NCBI GenBank assembly: GCA_014762645.1 | Contig: JABURP010000108.1 | Span: forward strand, 23,267 to 87,266 | Origin: Crocinitomicaceae bacterium | GTDB lineage: Bacteria > Bacteroidota > Bacteroidia > Flavobacteriales_D > Crocinitomicaceae | Reading direction: 5' to 3' | DNA: 64,000 nucleotides | In this document: piece by piece, positions 28,113 through 38,608 of the stretch | Position numbering within the stretch: the first letter of the stretch is position 1 | Layout of the letters: every line of letters begins with the position of its first letter | Position numbers and translations under genes: made by a program | Notes under the pieces: model-generated | What the model was told of the DNA's origin: nothing | Database searches by the model: none | What the model saw: only the letters and a program-made list of their open reading frames with translations

Positions 28113-29315
28113 ATGAAAATCTTCTTCTTACTACTTTTACTTAGTCCAACTTTGAGCATCTCGCAGAACTTACTGTTTAGCTCGGGATTTGAAGACACTG
28201 TTCAATTGTATCCTCCGGTTGCAAGCGGTGGACAATGGTACCAATATTTCTCTGGAACAGATCTCTCCACTGGTTATCAATGGCCGAATGATTTACCCAC
28301 ACAGACTCCGCTAGATGCTTACTGGACCTTTAAAGTTCCCGACACCGTCTTGTTATCTGACTATGCAAAAGTTGAACTGGACAGCAACGTTACACATAGT
28401 GGTGCTAAATCATTATACATGGAGGTTAGTGACTACAATAACGGTAATTTTGGTAATTCAATGGCAGGTTGGGTTAGGTGCGAATACCGCCTAAATCTAG
28501 ATACCAATCTGCGCCAGGCATATATCAGTTATTGGATGAAGGTGCAGCCTAACTTTTATACTATTATGCCCTTCGGTACAAATCGTTGGAGAATAATGAT
28601 GGAATGGTTTGAAACTGGACAATCTGGCTCCGATTATAGGTGGGGTTTATCACCTAGAGTGAGTTCATTGGCATCTGACAGCAGCTCAGCTTATTGGCTT
28701 TTTTTTCAGAATTATCAGGTTGGTTCAGGTGCAGCTGCCAGTTTCATTGATGATACATCATATTACCATCAAGATGTAGTTTCAACAAATGATTGGTTCA
28801 AAGTAGAAGTTTATTGGAATCAGGCGCCGGATAGTACCGGAAGGATTCTTGCGGCAATTAACGGACAAACTATTTTTGATGAATATGGTAGAAATATGAA
28901 CGATACAACGCCGTCTGTACTCAGTAATTGGCAAATATTCAAGCTCTATGTTGATGAACCTTCTATGGATGATGGTACCGTATTTCAATGGATAGATGAT
29001 GTCGAAATATGGGACAGTATTCCGAATGGCGCATTTCTATCAACAAATTCGAATACGAATGCTGGCAAAGTAGAAGAGCTGAACGTCTTTCCAAACCCGT
29101 CACATGGTAAGTACAGGATAAAATCATCCTGGACGATTGATCCTTCAAATGACAAACTCCGGATAATGAGCATAGATGGACAGGATGTTAAAGCTAAAAT
29201 TCGATATTTCAACAATTATCTGGAAATAGAAATACCAAATGCCCAAAAGGGATTGTATCTTTTACAAGTTGAACACGAAGGGCTGATCTATTATTCCAGA
29301 CTATTGTGTAATTGA
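28113..29315 (+). CDS. Polysaccharide lyase/glucanase-like secreted protein with T9SS type A sorting domain
   Basis: Signal peptide; jelly-roll-like ISYWMKVQPNFY...WDDVEIWDSIP pattern; C-terminal VFPNPSHGKYRI...GLYLLQVEHEGLIYYSRLL. Confidence 0.7.
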   Translation: MKIFFLLLLLSPTLSISQNLLFSSGFEDTVQLYPPVASGGQWYQYFSGTDLSTGYQWPNDLPTQTPLDAYWTFKVPDTVLLSDYAKVELDSNVTHSGAKSLYMEVSDYNNGNFGNSMAGWVRCEYRLNLDTNLRQAYISYWMKVQPNFYTIMPFGTNRWRIMMEWFETGQSGSDYRWGLSPRVSSLASDSSSAYWLFFQNYQVGSGAAASFIDDTSYYHQDVVSTNDWFKVEVYWNQAPDSTGRILAAINGQTIFDEYGRNMNDTTPSVLSNWQIFKLYVDEPSMDDGTVFQWIDDVEIWDSIPNGAFLSTNSNTNAGKVEELNVFPNPSHGKYRIKSSWTIDPSNDKLRIMSIDGQDVKAKIRYFNNYLEIEIPNAQKGLYLLQVEHEGLIYYSRLLCN

Positions 29316-29375
29316 AATTTTAATTCCCGACAAGAATTAAACGCACAAGCATAGAAATTTGCTTTTGAGTATACC

Positions 29376-30296
29376 CTATTTAAACGATTCCAGTTGTTCA
29401 GCACTATTCACCCATACGTCACCTGTAAAGCCTGTTCGAATTCTGGCAATACTGTCGATTACGTTATAGGTTTGTGTTTGCAAGTCTGCGCGCATAGTTA
29501 GCACCTCTTTTGAATATTGATCATTTCCACTGTTCTCCGGAATTCCGGCAAAATCCACTTCTTCATTGTTTTGTGCCAAAAATGGACTAATACAACTCAG
29601 CTCACCGGTTTCCCAATCGGCGAACATGATGTAGCCCATTACATATCCGGTTTCATATTCTGTATCACTGGTATAAGATGGCGGTAAATAATCCGTAATT
29701 GCAATTACACCAAATAATCCACTTTCAATCGCCCCTAACACCTGGTCTGCTTTTCGCAAGCATTCTTCGTTTGAAGTTTCATTGCCATCCTCATCTGTCA
29801 CCTTTTTGGGGATATTGGTCAAATCCGGATATTGGCAGTAAACATTAAACATATTGCTGTCCAGGCTATTAATATTCAACCAATTCAATTCTGTGAGTGG
29901 TGTTTCATTCTTAATTAATGCGGATGGCATTTTAAAATCGTTCTTGCCAAATTCATCTGCTGAGAAGTTATCCAACATATACGTGGTCATTAACCAGACA
30001 TTCATTTCTTCTTTACTGCCATAGTAAGGAACTGTGGCTCCTTCTTCGCACACGGTCTCTTCTACCTCTTTGTTGCCAATCTCCACAAAACTCGCCTGCA
30101 GGTAACCCAATTTTTTCTTTAATAATTCTGCGCTTAACACCCACTCGTTATCCACACTGTACAACGAATCTTCATTGGTCTGATGATCTTCAGATTCACT
30201 ACTTCCACCACATGAGAATAAAATAAACAAGGGAAGTACAAAAACTATCTTTTTCATGAATTGAGTTTTAAATTGGACAATTAACCTTGAAACCAT
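29376..30296 (-). CDS. Putative lipoprotein, hypothetical (start likely ~30257)
   Basis: MKKIVFVLPLFILFSCGG lipobox beginning at M14 of the listed ORF. Confidence 0.72.
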   Translation of the reverse strand: MVSRLIVQFKTQFMKKIVFVLPLFILFSCGGSSESEDHQTNEDSLYSVDNEWVLSAELLKKKLGYLQASFVEIGNKEVEETVCEEGATVPYYGSKEEMNVWLMTTYMLDNFSADEFGKNDFKMPSALIKNETPLTELNWLNINSLDSNMFNVYCQYPDLTNIPKKVTDEDGNETSNEECLRKADQVLGAIESGLFGVIAITDYLPPSYTSDTEYETGYVMGYIMFADWETGELSCISPFLAQNNEEVDFAGIPENSGNDQYSKEVLTMRADLQTQTYNVIDSIARIRTGFTGDVWVNSAEQLESFK

Positions 30297-30351
30297 GACT
30301 TAAGTTACTAGAGGTAATGCACCTAATATAACCAAATCAAAAATATTTTCG

Positions 30352-30930
30352 TCAATTCTTCGCTTCAAACCAAAGTTCAGTTCCCATTCGCTCTTTAATC
30401 GAATTCTTACAAGGCACCATGTCAACATGATCAAACACCACCCCAAATACTTTCATGTAGTCTTCTTTACATCCACCAAATGGCGGTCCGGCATCAAACG
30501 AACGATCAAACAACACACCGACAAGCTTTCCATCTTTTTTCAGCAATGACTTCATCTTTTGAGCGTAGTCAATTCTTCGGGATGGATACATAGAACAAAA
30601 AAAGGTCTGCTCAATAATGAGGTCATATTTTTCTTCTAACTTGAAAAAGTCCTTATTTATCGTATGTTCTTTCGGAAAACCCGGACAACGTTCCATAAAG
30701 GATTGCAACGCGTGTTCAGAAATATCTGCGACAAACACATTCGTAAATCCCTTGTTGTGAAGATATTCTGCCTCATATCCATTTCCTGCACCCGGAATCA
30801 ATATCTTGATTGATTTATCCTCAAGTGTATCAAAATATTCCTTTAACGGTTTTGATACTTTTCCAATATCCCAGCCTAATTCCTTATTAACCCAACGGTT
30901 ATCCCAATACTCTTTCTCCATTTGGCTCAC
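30352..30930 (-). CDS. TPMT-family SAM-dependent methyltransferase
   Basis: YWDNRWVNKELGWDIGKVSKPLKEYFD, ILIPGAGNGYEAEYLH, IEQTFFCSMYPSRR motifs. Confidence 0.87.
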   Translation of the reverse strand: MSQMEKEYWDNRWVNKELGWDIGKVSKPLKEYFDTLEDKSIKILIPGAGNGYEAEYLHNKGFTNVFVADISEHALQSFMERCPGFPKEHTINKDFFKLEEKYDLIIEQTFFCSMYPSRRIDYAQKMKSLLKKDGKLVGVLFDRSFDAGPPFGGCKEDYMKVFGVVFDHVDMVPCKNSIKERMGTELWFEAKN

Positions 30931-30971
30931 AAATTGATAAACACTAAATTAGGAACCTATTTTAGAACACT

Positions 30972-31949
30972 ATGAAACTTTTTACTATTTCCTTCACTTT
31001 TTTTATGTCTACCCTCTCTTTTTCCGGCGGTTTTTTATGGCCAAACGTTGAATATGAGTATGCAAAGTTGTATTTATTGAACATTCCCTTTGAGGGAGCG
31101 GAAAAGCTTGATTATATGGTGTACGAAGATGGTGTGTATGCAAAATCCAAGTTGGGAAATGGTTTTGATCTCTCTCAAGATTTTCTAAATAAGCTACACG
31201 GTACTATGGCACGTGGTGTTGATGAGTTATTGCACGGATTATCGAAGTGTTTTATTCCAAGGCACGGAATCATTTACTTTGACAAAGAAGGTAATCCTGT
31301 GGCATCATTAACGGCTTGTTTTGAGTGTGAAAAAATTGAGCTTTGGAGTTCTAAAGAAATACTGCAGCACACTGTGGATCCCAATAATTTTGACCTGGAT
31401 AAGGCTGATCGGCAGATTAAAACTATCCTGACAGCAATGGATGAACAGGGTGTACCACACTTTGACCGGCCTGAAAGCTATGAAGCCTACGTTGATTCCA
31501 GTAAACGCTACAAAAACGCTGGAGTAATGAACATAGATATGAGTAAGAACGATACTCTGTTCAACAAACATTTCAACAAAGGTCAAATTTGGTTGTGGGT
31601 GAATTCCAAATTTCGGGGTAAAAATGAATTTACCGAATCACTTGAAGTGAAGATTACAGGTGGAGGTGATAAGATCATGTACAATCAATTGTCAGATGGG
31701 AAGGGAAGCCGTTTTATTTACTTTTCTGACGACAATCCGTACATGCATGAAGGAACTGTAGTTAGCAATAAAGTAATCTTGCCGAATGGTGTTCGTGTAG
31801 GCATGTCCCTGGATGACATTATTGGAACATTTCCTGTTTATGATGGCATTGCCTGGCCCGAAGTGATTAACGTGAAATATGGCAAATATGAAATCGCGTA
31901 TCATTTTGAAAAACAAACGCTCATTCGAATCGAGTTAAGGGCTAAGTAA
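30972..31949 (+). CDS. Secreted hypothetical protein
   Basis: Signal peptide; full-length ORF without a recognised domain. Confidence 0.7.
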   Translation: MKLFTISFTFFMSTLSFSGGFLWPNVEYEYAKLYLLNIPFEGAEKLDYMVYEDGVYAKSKLGNGFDLSQDFLNKLHGTMARGVDELLHGLSKCFIPRHGIIYFDKEGNPVASLTACFECEKIELWSSKEILQHTVDPNNFDLDKADRQIKTILTAMDEQGVPHFDRPESYEAYVDSSKRYKNAGVMNIDMSKNDTLFNKHFNKGQIWLWVNSKFRGKNEFTESLEVKITGGGDKIMYNQLSDGKGSRFIYFSDDNPYMHEGTVVSNKVILPNGVRVGMSLDDIIGTFPVYDGIAWPEVINVKYGKYEIAYHFEKQTLIRIELRAK

Positions 31950-31952
31950 TCC

Positions 31953-32054
31953 CTAAAGGACAAAAATAGCGGCAATAATAAAAATGATGATAATGACCAG
32001 ATATTGCCAAAAGTCCACAAAATATTTGCTGTATTTCTTTAAGCCGTTATTCAT
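31953..32054 (-). CDS. 33-aa single-TM micro-protein, start overlapping the rlmD stop (taATG)
   Basis: Reads MNNGLKKYSKYFVDFWQYLVIIIIFIIAAIFVL*; below the ORF-track length cutoff. Confidence 0.5.
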   Translation of the reverse strand: MNNGLKKYSKYFVDFWQYLVIIIIFIIAAIFVL

Positions 32055-33481
32055 TACTTTTTGATGAAAAGTGCTACAGCTTCTATGTGAGCGGTATGTG
32101 GAAACTGATCAACCAATGAAATCTTTTGAAGTTGATACCCTGCCTGTGAAAGTTCTTTCGCGTCCCTGGCCTGGGTAGCAGGATTACAGGATATATATAC
32201 AATCTGTTTAGCACCAAGTGCAATTACTTTACGCAAGGTTTTTGGTGCAATTCCCGCTCTTGGAGGATCAAGCATCACTGTATGGATATTGCCGCTGTAT
32301 TGTGGATATTCATTTAGGAATTTACCTACATCTGCTGCAAAAAACTCAAGATTATTTATCTTATTTCTTGCTGCGTTCCTTTTTGCATCTTCTATAGCTT
32401 CCGGTACAATGTCTACTCCTATTACCTTTACATCTGGTATTTGGGAAGCCATGATCTGTCCAATAGTGCCGGTTCCGCAAAACAGGTCCATCAGGACCTC
32501 TCCTTTTAGTTCAAAATTTTCCAGGGCATAGGCAATGGCTTTTGCATATAACTTTTCTGCACTTTTCGGATTGGTCTGAAAAAAGCTCTCCATACTAATC
32601 TCAAAGTGTAAACCCAGCAGTTTTTCCAAAATAACAGGATCTCCGATCAGTAATTCATTGTTCCCCTTCTCTATTTTCGCCCGGTCAGATACATCATCAT
32701 TGATTGTGTGCTGCAAACCGGCTAATCGCTTTCCCAACAAATCCTGCATAAATGCTGCAAATGCATCCCTGCCAAACCTCTTCAAGCCCTGTGAGGATGT
32801 AACAAGATTGATCAACAAAGCATCCTGATCAAAGGATTTTCGAACGACCAGGTGCCTGAAAAACCCCAGCTTTTGAGGAGGATGCCAGGCAGGTAATCCG
32901 ATAGTTTGAAGATAGGCTCTTATTTCCTTCAACTTCGTCTCTAATTCCTGATCAAATAAGCCACTTTCTTTATCCAGATTTTCCACTTTCCACCAGGTTC
33001 CCCTGGTCTTAAATCCCAGTGCAAATGCGTCATCTTCTTCTTCTCCGGTTTCAAGATCCTGCCGAATAGATGAAAAAGAATACTCCATTTTATTCCGGTA
33101 ATTAAAATCCACCGGAGATGGAATATATTCATCAAACAGCTCATAAATATCCTGGATGTCTCCAATCCGTTTGTATTGCTCCAGCGTAGATGTCTGCTTC
33201 AACTCCCGTTGCCTATCAATCGGTAATTTAATATAAGGTGCTCCTGAAATTTCCTGATACCCCAAATCAACAGCATCCGGAGCGTCTTTTAATACGTTTA
33301 ATAGCTTGCACTCTGCATGTCTCTTTCGCTTCTTGGCTATTTTGGCCTGCACAGTCTGCCCGGGATAGGTGTTGTGAACAAAAACCACATACTGACCCTG
33401 TTCCGTATCAATCTTAGCAATTCCCTTTCCGCCAAACGCGTAATCAGTAATCTCAATTTCTATGATATCTCCTCTTTTCAA
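32054..33481 (-). CDS. rlmD: 23S rRNA (uracil-5-)-methyltransferase RlmD-like
   Basis: N-terminal TRAM; ESFFQTNP, DLFCGTGTIGQ, DPPRAGIAPKTL, YISCNPATQARD motifs. Confidence 0.93.
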   Translation of the reverse strand: MKRGDIIEIEITDYAFGGKGIAKIDTEQGQYVVFVHNTYPGQTVQAKIAKKRKRHAECKLLNVLKDAPDAVDLGYQEISGAPYIKLPIDRQRELKQTSTLEQYKRIGDIQDIYELFDEYIPSPVDFNYRNKMEYSFSSIRQDLETGEEEDDAFALGFKTRGTWWKVENLDKESGLFDQELETKLKEIRAYLQTIGLPAWHPPQKLGFFRHLVVRKSFDQDALLINLVTSSQGLKRFGRDAFAAFMQDLLGKRLAGLQHTINDDVSDRAKIEKGNNELLIGDPVILEKLLGLHFEISMESFFQTNPKSAEKLYAKAIAYALENFELKGEVLMDLFCGTGTIGQIMASQIPDVKVIGVDIVPEAIEDAKRNAARNKINNLEFFAADVGKFLNEYPQYSGNIHTVMLDPPRAGIAPKTLRKVIALGAKQIVYISCNPATQARDAKELSQAGYQLQKISLVDQFPHTAHIEAVALFIKK

Positions 33482-33521
33482 AGCAAAATTTAGGGCGCCA
33501 AAGTTAGCGATAAAAAATGCA

Positions 33522-33551
33522 TTGATCCTGATTTATAAATTGCTAGATTTG
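33522..33551 (+). promoter_or_regulatory. Bacteroidota-type -33/-7 promoter
   Basis: TTG (33522) - 19 nt - TAGATTTG (33544..33551), matching TTG/TAnnTTTG. Confidence 0.6.
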
Positions 33552-33558
33552 CCTCTTC

Positions 33559-35460
33559 ATGAATACGATAAATAAATTCAAGACAATCATTTGGTTAGGA
33601 GCAGTAATATTCCTCATTAATGCTTGTTCTGGCACTAGTGAATCGGTCGAATTTCCTCACAATAATTTTACTGAAGAAGATTATACCAAACAGGAGGTTT
33701 ATATTGAAATGAGAGATAGCGTAAAGCTCTTCACTGCTATCTACACCCCAAAAGATACTACTCAGGATTATCCCGTACTTATAAAGCGAACGCCTTATTC
33801 CTGCTATCCTTACGGAGCAGACAGCATTCCTGAACACCTTTCTCATAATCCCGACCTGGTAGCTTCTGGTTACATTTTTGTTTTTCAAGATGTTAGAGGC
33901 AGGTGGAACAGTGAAGGCGTATTTGAAAATGTAAAACCTCCCTACTCACTTTGGGATGACAACGCAACAGATGAAATTACCGACTCGTATGATACATTCG
34001 ACTGGCTGGTCAATAACCTGGATCATTTTAATGGCAACATAGGACAGTATGGGAATTCCTACCCCGGTTGGACAACGTTGATTGGCGCAAGAACAAATCA
34101 CCCCAACCTCAAAGCTGTGATGGCTATGGCACCCGTGACTAATTTTTACTTTGAGGACTTTTCCCGTTACGGACTTTGCGCCATGAACTATATTCCGGTT
34201 CTCAATGCTTTCGGTACTTACAAGGACAAACCCACGACAGAATCCTGGTACGACATGAAAGATTCTATCTTTTATACAGATGTTGAGAATAAAGTAGGAA
34301 GGCCTTATTATGAGTTTTTCAGAGACAGACTGGCGCTAACTAATTTTGATGATATTTTGGCTGACAACGTTTTTTGGGAACGCATTAAATCACATCCTAA
34401 TTATGATGAATACCAGGAAAAGAGAAACTGGCTCAACTATATCAACGAAGAGATGAAGGCTCAGATCATGATTGTTGGCGGCTGGAATGACGAACAAAAT
34501 CTCTATGGAATTTTGAATTCTTACAAAATAATCAAAGAGAAAAATCCTGAAACGCAATTTGTTATAGGCCCTTGGTCACACGGACACAACAAAAGAAGAG
34601 ATTCACTGTATTACCTGGGTAATGTTTGTTACGGGGAAGGAATTTCAGAAGAGTTCCAAAAGACCGTTGAGTACAATTATTTTGAATACCACTTAAAAGG
34701 AATTGGCAGTCCTCCTGATTTTAACGTCAAAGCATTTGACACGGGTGAAAAAGAGTGGAATGAATTCGAGAAATTTCCGGTTGAACCAGATGAAAGAAAA
34801 ACCCTTTACCTGGGCGTAAGCGGCCAATTAACTGCTGATAAGGAGCACCAGGAAGGCTGGAGAACCTATATTTCAGATCCGAAGAACCCGGTTCCTTATC
34901 TTGAGAAGAATGACTTTCAACGAATGGCTCCTAAATCCTATTTCACAGCAGATCAACGTTTTTTGCAAGGAAGAAAAGATGTCCTGAGTTATACCACCGA
35001 AATTTTGGATAAAGACTTAACGGTTTTTGGTGAAATAGAAGCTTATATAAACTTTGCTACCAACCTGGATGATGCTGATATTTACGTTAAGGTTATAGAT
35101 GTCTACCCGGACAACAGAACCACCGAAGAAACAGATGTGGAAGGAATAAATTATCAGGGGTATCAACAACTTGTACGTGCTGGTTATATTCGTGGTCGTT
35201 ACCGAGAGTCATTTGTAAAGGGAATTCCTTTTAAGCGAAATGAAAAGACAGAGGTGAAAGTACCATTGCTTGAAGTATTTCACACCTTTAAAAAAGGCCA
35301 CCGAATAATGGTACAGATACAGAGTTCTATGTTCCCTTTATTTGATATGAATCCTCAGCAATGGGTGGATGACATCTATAAAGCAACGAAAAGTGACTTT
35401 AAATCAGCTGAGCACCGGATTTATAATGACAGTAGAATTGTATTTCCTAGTCAAAAATAG
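33559..35460 (+). CDS. CocE/NonD family hydrolase (X-Pro dipeptidyl-peptidase-like), lipoprotein
   Basis: Lipobox INAC; RDSVKLFTAIYTPKD, QDVRGRWNSEG, GQYGNSYPGWTTL, GGWNDEQNLYG, GPWSHG motifs. Confidence 0.93.
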   Translation: MNTINKFKTIIWLGAVIFLINACSGTSESVEFPHNNFTEEDYTKQEVYIEMRDSVKLFTAIYTPKDTTQDYPVLIKRTPYSCYPYGADSIPEHLSHNPDLVASGYIFVFQDVRGRWNSEGVFENVKPPYSLWDDNATDEITDSYDTFDWLVNNLDHFNGNIGQYGNSYPGWTTLIGARTNHPNLKAVMAMAPVTNFYFEDFSRYGLCAMNYIPVLNAFGTYKDKPTTESWYDMKDSIFYTDVENKVGRPYYEFFRDRLALTNFDDILADNVFWERIKSHPNYDEYQEKRNWLNYINEEMKAQIMIVGGWNDEQNLYGILNSYKIIKEKNPETQFVIGPWSHGHNKRRDSLYYLGNVCYGEGISEEFQKTVEYNYFEYHLKGIGSPPDFNVKAFDTGEKEWNEFEKFPVEPDERKTLYLGVSGQLTADKEHQEGWRTYISDPKNPVPYLEKNDFQRMAPKSYFTADQRFLQGRKDVLSYTTEILDKDLTVFGEIEAYINFATNLDDADIYVKVIDVYPDNRTTEETDVEGINYQGYQQLVRAGYIRGRYRESFVKGIPFKRNEKTEVKVPLLEVFHTFKKGHRIMVQIQSSMFPLFDMNPQQWVDDIYKATKSDFKSAEHRIYNDSRIVFPSQK

Positions 35461-35540
35461 CTATCATTAAACGTTAGTTTTCACTTTAAATTAAGGATGC
35501 ATTTACGACGAGCCTAACGCTGATTTGTTCAGTAATGAAA

Positions 35541-36257
35541 TTAAAGGCTAAACCTGTCTTTAAATTTAATGGTTTGACGTCGGGATATTTCTACCTTGGT
35601 TCCGCAACTGAGTTCAATTTGTAAACCTCCGTTAAACCAACTTTCTACATTTACAATGTGATTTAAGTTGATTAGAAATTTCCGATTGGCGCGGAAAAAA
35701 AGTTTCTCATCCATTCGTTCTTCCAGACTATTTAGTGATCGTAAAATCAATGGCCGGAAATTGTCGAATTTGACTTTTACATAGTTCCCTTCAGATTCGA
35801 AATAGCGAATATCGTTGACATTAATGAACCATACTTTGTCACCGTCCTTGATCAACACCTTATCTCCTTCTCTCAATACATCTGAATTCTCTACAGATTC
35901 AGGTGTTTTATTTTCCTCTTGTAAACGCTTGTGTACCTCGGCAAGTCGTTCAGGATCAATTGGCTTCATCAAGTAGTCATAAGCATTTAACTCAAAGGCC
36001 TTGATGGCATGCTCATCATACGCCGTAACAAAAACAGTTCTCGGAGGATTAGACATCTTCTCCATCAATTGTAAACCGGTTTCTCCAGGCATTTGAATAT
36101 CGAGAAAAATCAGGTCAGGTGATTCTTTTTCTATTGCTTCCCTGGCTTCAATTGCGTTCTTATACTCACCTACAATCTCAATATCAGGATATTCCTTCAA
36201 TAAATCTTTCAACTCTTCTCTAGCGAGTCGTTCATCATCAACAATGATAGTTTTCAT
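35541..36257 (-). CDS. LytTR-family response regulator
   Basis: Receiver IIVDDERLAREEL...LIFLDIQMPGETGLQL; LytTR RYFESEGNYVKV...FFRANRKFLINLNHI. Confidence 0.95.
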   Translation of the reverse strand: MKTIIVDDERLAREELKDLLKEYPDIEIVGEYKNAIEAREAIEKESPDLIFLDIQMPGETGLQLMEKMSNPPRTVFVTAYDEHAIKAFELNAYDYLMKPIDPERLAEVHKRLQEENKTPESVENSDVLREGDKVLIKDGDKVWFINVNDIRYFESEGNYVKVKFDNFRPLILRSLNSLEERMDEKLFFRANRKFLINLNHIVNVESWFNGGLQIELSCGTKVEISRRQTIKFKDRFSL

Positions 36258-37315
36258 GAATAATCAATTTTTATTGTTGCCAAAACATTCCCTCCATTCT
36301 GGATAATATCAAATTTCCCCTTTTCACCATACAATATCTCAAGTCGCTTTTTTGTATTGGATAAGCCAATTCCATTTTCTGCAAGACCAGCGTCAATCTT
36401 CCCGGGATTTTCAACAAACAATTCCAGCTTGTCGTCCTTGTAATTAGATTTAAATACAATTTTCCCTCCATCAATAGACTTTGATATGCCATGTTTGATA
36501 GAATTTTCAACAACTGTCTGCACCATCAGTGGTGGTATCTCACAATTTAGTGATTCGGGGTCAATCTGGTACTCAACACTCAATCTTTCTTCAAACCTAA
36601 TTTTTTCTAACTCCAAATAATTCTTGACCAATTCAATCTCATCTTCCAGTCGCACAAGTTTTTGTTTACCCAGGTTTATAGAATGTCGGAGTAAACTGGA
36701 CAACCGTGTAATTGCAGTTTTGGCCTGATCGGGGTTTAAACCAACCAACGCACGAATAGAGTTTAAAGAGTTAAACAGAAAGTGGGGATTAAGTTGTGCC
36801 CGTAAATTTTTTAGTTCTATTTCTTTAGCAGAAGCATCTAATTTTAAACGTTGTATTTCCTGATTTCGGGATTGTTCTATTACAACGTAAGCATAATAAA
36901 ACCCCGTCCAGAGTAAGAATAAGAGAACAGAGCGGAAAGTGGCAAAGATAAAGTCAGCCCAAACCGAATAACCTTCAGGGACTGCTGCCATTTCTTGAAT
37001 AAAATCAACGGTAATAACATATTCCGTAACTGCAAACTGAACCAATTCGAGAATAGTTGCTGCAATTAAAGAGAACAGAAGGGTATAAAGTATTATTGAG
37101 GTCAAAGACCGTTTAATCAAGTCTTTCCTGATGATGAAATACCGAATGCTGTGTGATAAAAATATAGAAATGGCAATGGATGCAAAAATATAAATGGCGA
37201 GGTTGACAGTGAGACTGAGTTCATTTGTAGAATACAATAACAGCACTGAAAGCACGAAGTAAGCTCCCCAGCCTATCACCTGTGCTGACCAATACAACAG
37301 TGATTTTCTCTCCAT
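36254..37315 (-). CDS. LytS-type sensor histidine kinase
   Basis: TM N-terminus; RAQLNPHFLFNSLNSIRALV and IPPLMVQTVVENSIKHGI; 4-nt overlap with response regulator. Confidence 0.95.
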   Translation of the reverse strand: MERKSLLYWSAQVIGWGAYFVLSVLLLYSTNELSLTVNLAIYIFASIAISIFLSHSIRYFIIRKDLIKRSLTSIILYTLLFSLIAATILELVQFAVTEYVITVDFIQEMAAVPEGYSVWADFIFATFRSVLLFLLWTGFYYAYVVIEQSRNQEIQRLKLDASAKEIELKNLRAQLNPHFLFNSLNSIRALVGLNPDQAKTAITRLSSLLRHSINLGKQKLVRLEDEIELVKNYLELEKIRFEERLSVEYQIDPESLNCEIPPLMVQTVVENSIKHGISKSIDGGKIVFKSNYKDDKLELFVENPGKIDAGLAENGIGLSNTKKRLEILYGEKGKFDIIQNGGNVLATIKIDYS

Positions 37316-37409
37316 AGATTAAATGTACAAAACTAAGTCGCCTGCTGGCTCCAAAGATTTAAGTAAGGACAAACAAACAACCCAAAAGAACTATTTTCAG
37401 GATAAATGG

Positions 37410-38510
37410 CTACACATTATGCCGGAAATGCATAATATCTCCATCTTCTACAACATATCCTTTCCCTTCTACCTTCAGCTTTCCTGCTTCCTTCACAGCT
37501 AATTCTGAACCAAGTTCTACAAAATCATTGTACTTGATCACCTCTGCACGAATAAAGCCTTTTTCAAAGTCACTGTGTATTACTCCGGCTGCTTCTGGCG
37601 CAGTTGCACCAACCGGAACTGTCCATGCCCGCACCTCCTTCACTCCAGCCGTAAAATACGTCTGAAGGTCCAACAAACGATATGCTGCTCTGATCAATCG
37701 GTTTACACCAGCTTCTTCAAGTCCAAGCTCCTCCAGAAAAAGTTGTCTTTCCTCGAAGGTTTCAAATTCCGCAATATCGGCTTCGATCTTGGTTCCTATA
37801 ATAAGCATTTCAGCTCCTTCCTTATCTGCTATTTCCTGAACCTTGCTTGTATACTCATTTCCGTTCTTGACAGAAGCTTCATCCACATTACACAAGTACA
37901 ACACCGGTTTTGCCGTTAAGAGTTGTAGATTCTTCATCATCTCCTCTTCAACGTCACCTTCAGGAATAACAGTTCTGGCGGAATTTCCTGCTTCCAATGT
38001 AGTTTTAAGTTTCTCGCAGAATGCGTATTGTTTTACAATATCCTTATCTCCCGATTTCGCCGCTCGTTTAAGTGAATTGAGTTTATTTTCAACCGTTTCA
38101 AGATCTTTCAGCTGAAGTTCGAAATCAATTACCTCCTTATCTCTTATGGGATCAATTGATCCATCAACATGGACAATATTGTCGTCATCAAAGCATCTTA
38201 GGACATGTATAATTGCATCTGTTTCACGAATATTGGCAAGGAACTGATTTCCCAAACCTTCCCCTTTGTGCGCACCTTTTACTAATCCTGCAATATCAAC
38301 TATCTCTATTGTAGTCGGTACTACTCGCTCCGGATGTACGATCTTTTCCAGTTCAGACAATCGATTATCCGGTACGGTAATCACACCTATATTTGGTTCA
38401 ATCGTACAAAACGGAAAATTTGCCGATTGCGCTTTTGCATTTGACAAACAATTAAACAATGTTGATTTGCCAACATTCGGCAATCCTACTATCCCACATT
38501 TTAGAGCCAT
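37410..38510 (-). CDS. ychF: YchF family GTPase/ATPase
   Basis: MALKCGIVGLPNVGKSTLFNCLS, DIAGLVKGAHKGEGLGNQFL, C-terminal FITAGVKEVRAWT-like and TGS domain. Confidence 0.96.
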   Translation of the reverse strand: MALKCGIVGLPNVGKSTLFNCLSNAKAQSANFPFCTIEPNIGVITVPDNRLSELEKIVHPERVVPTTIEIVDIAGLVKGAHKGEGLGNQFLANIRETDAIIHVLRCFDDDNIVHVDGSIDPIRDKEVIDFELQLKDLETVENKLNSLKRAAKSGDKDIVKQYAFCEKLKTTLEAGNSARTVIPEGDVEEEMMKNLQLLTAKPVLYLCNVDEASVKNGNEYTSKVQEIADKEGAEMLIIGTKIEADIAEFETFEERQLFLEELGLEEAGVNRLIRAAYRLLDLQTYFTAGVKEVRAWTVPVGATAPEAAGVIHSDFEKGFIRAEVIKYNDFVELGSELAVKEAGKLKVEGKGYVVEDGDIMHFRHNV

Positions 38511-38560
38511 CTATCCAGTTGATTTTATAAATGATCCGCAAAGATAAGCTATTTCAAACA

Positions 38561-38584
38561 AAAAAAGGCCGGTAAAAACCGACC
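38561..38584 (-). terminator. Intrinsic terminator for the T9SS-B gene
   Basis: Minus strand GGTCGGT-TTTT-ACCGGCC then T-run. Confidence 0.7.
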
Positions 38585-38608
38585 TTCATTTGTTAATGAT
38601 TTTTGTCT

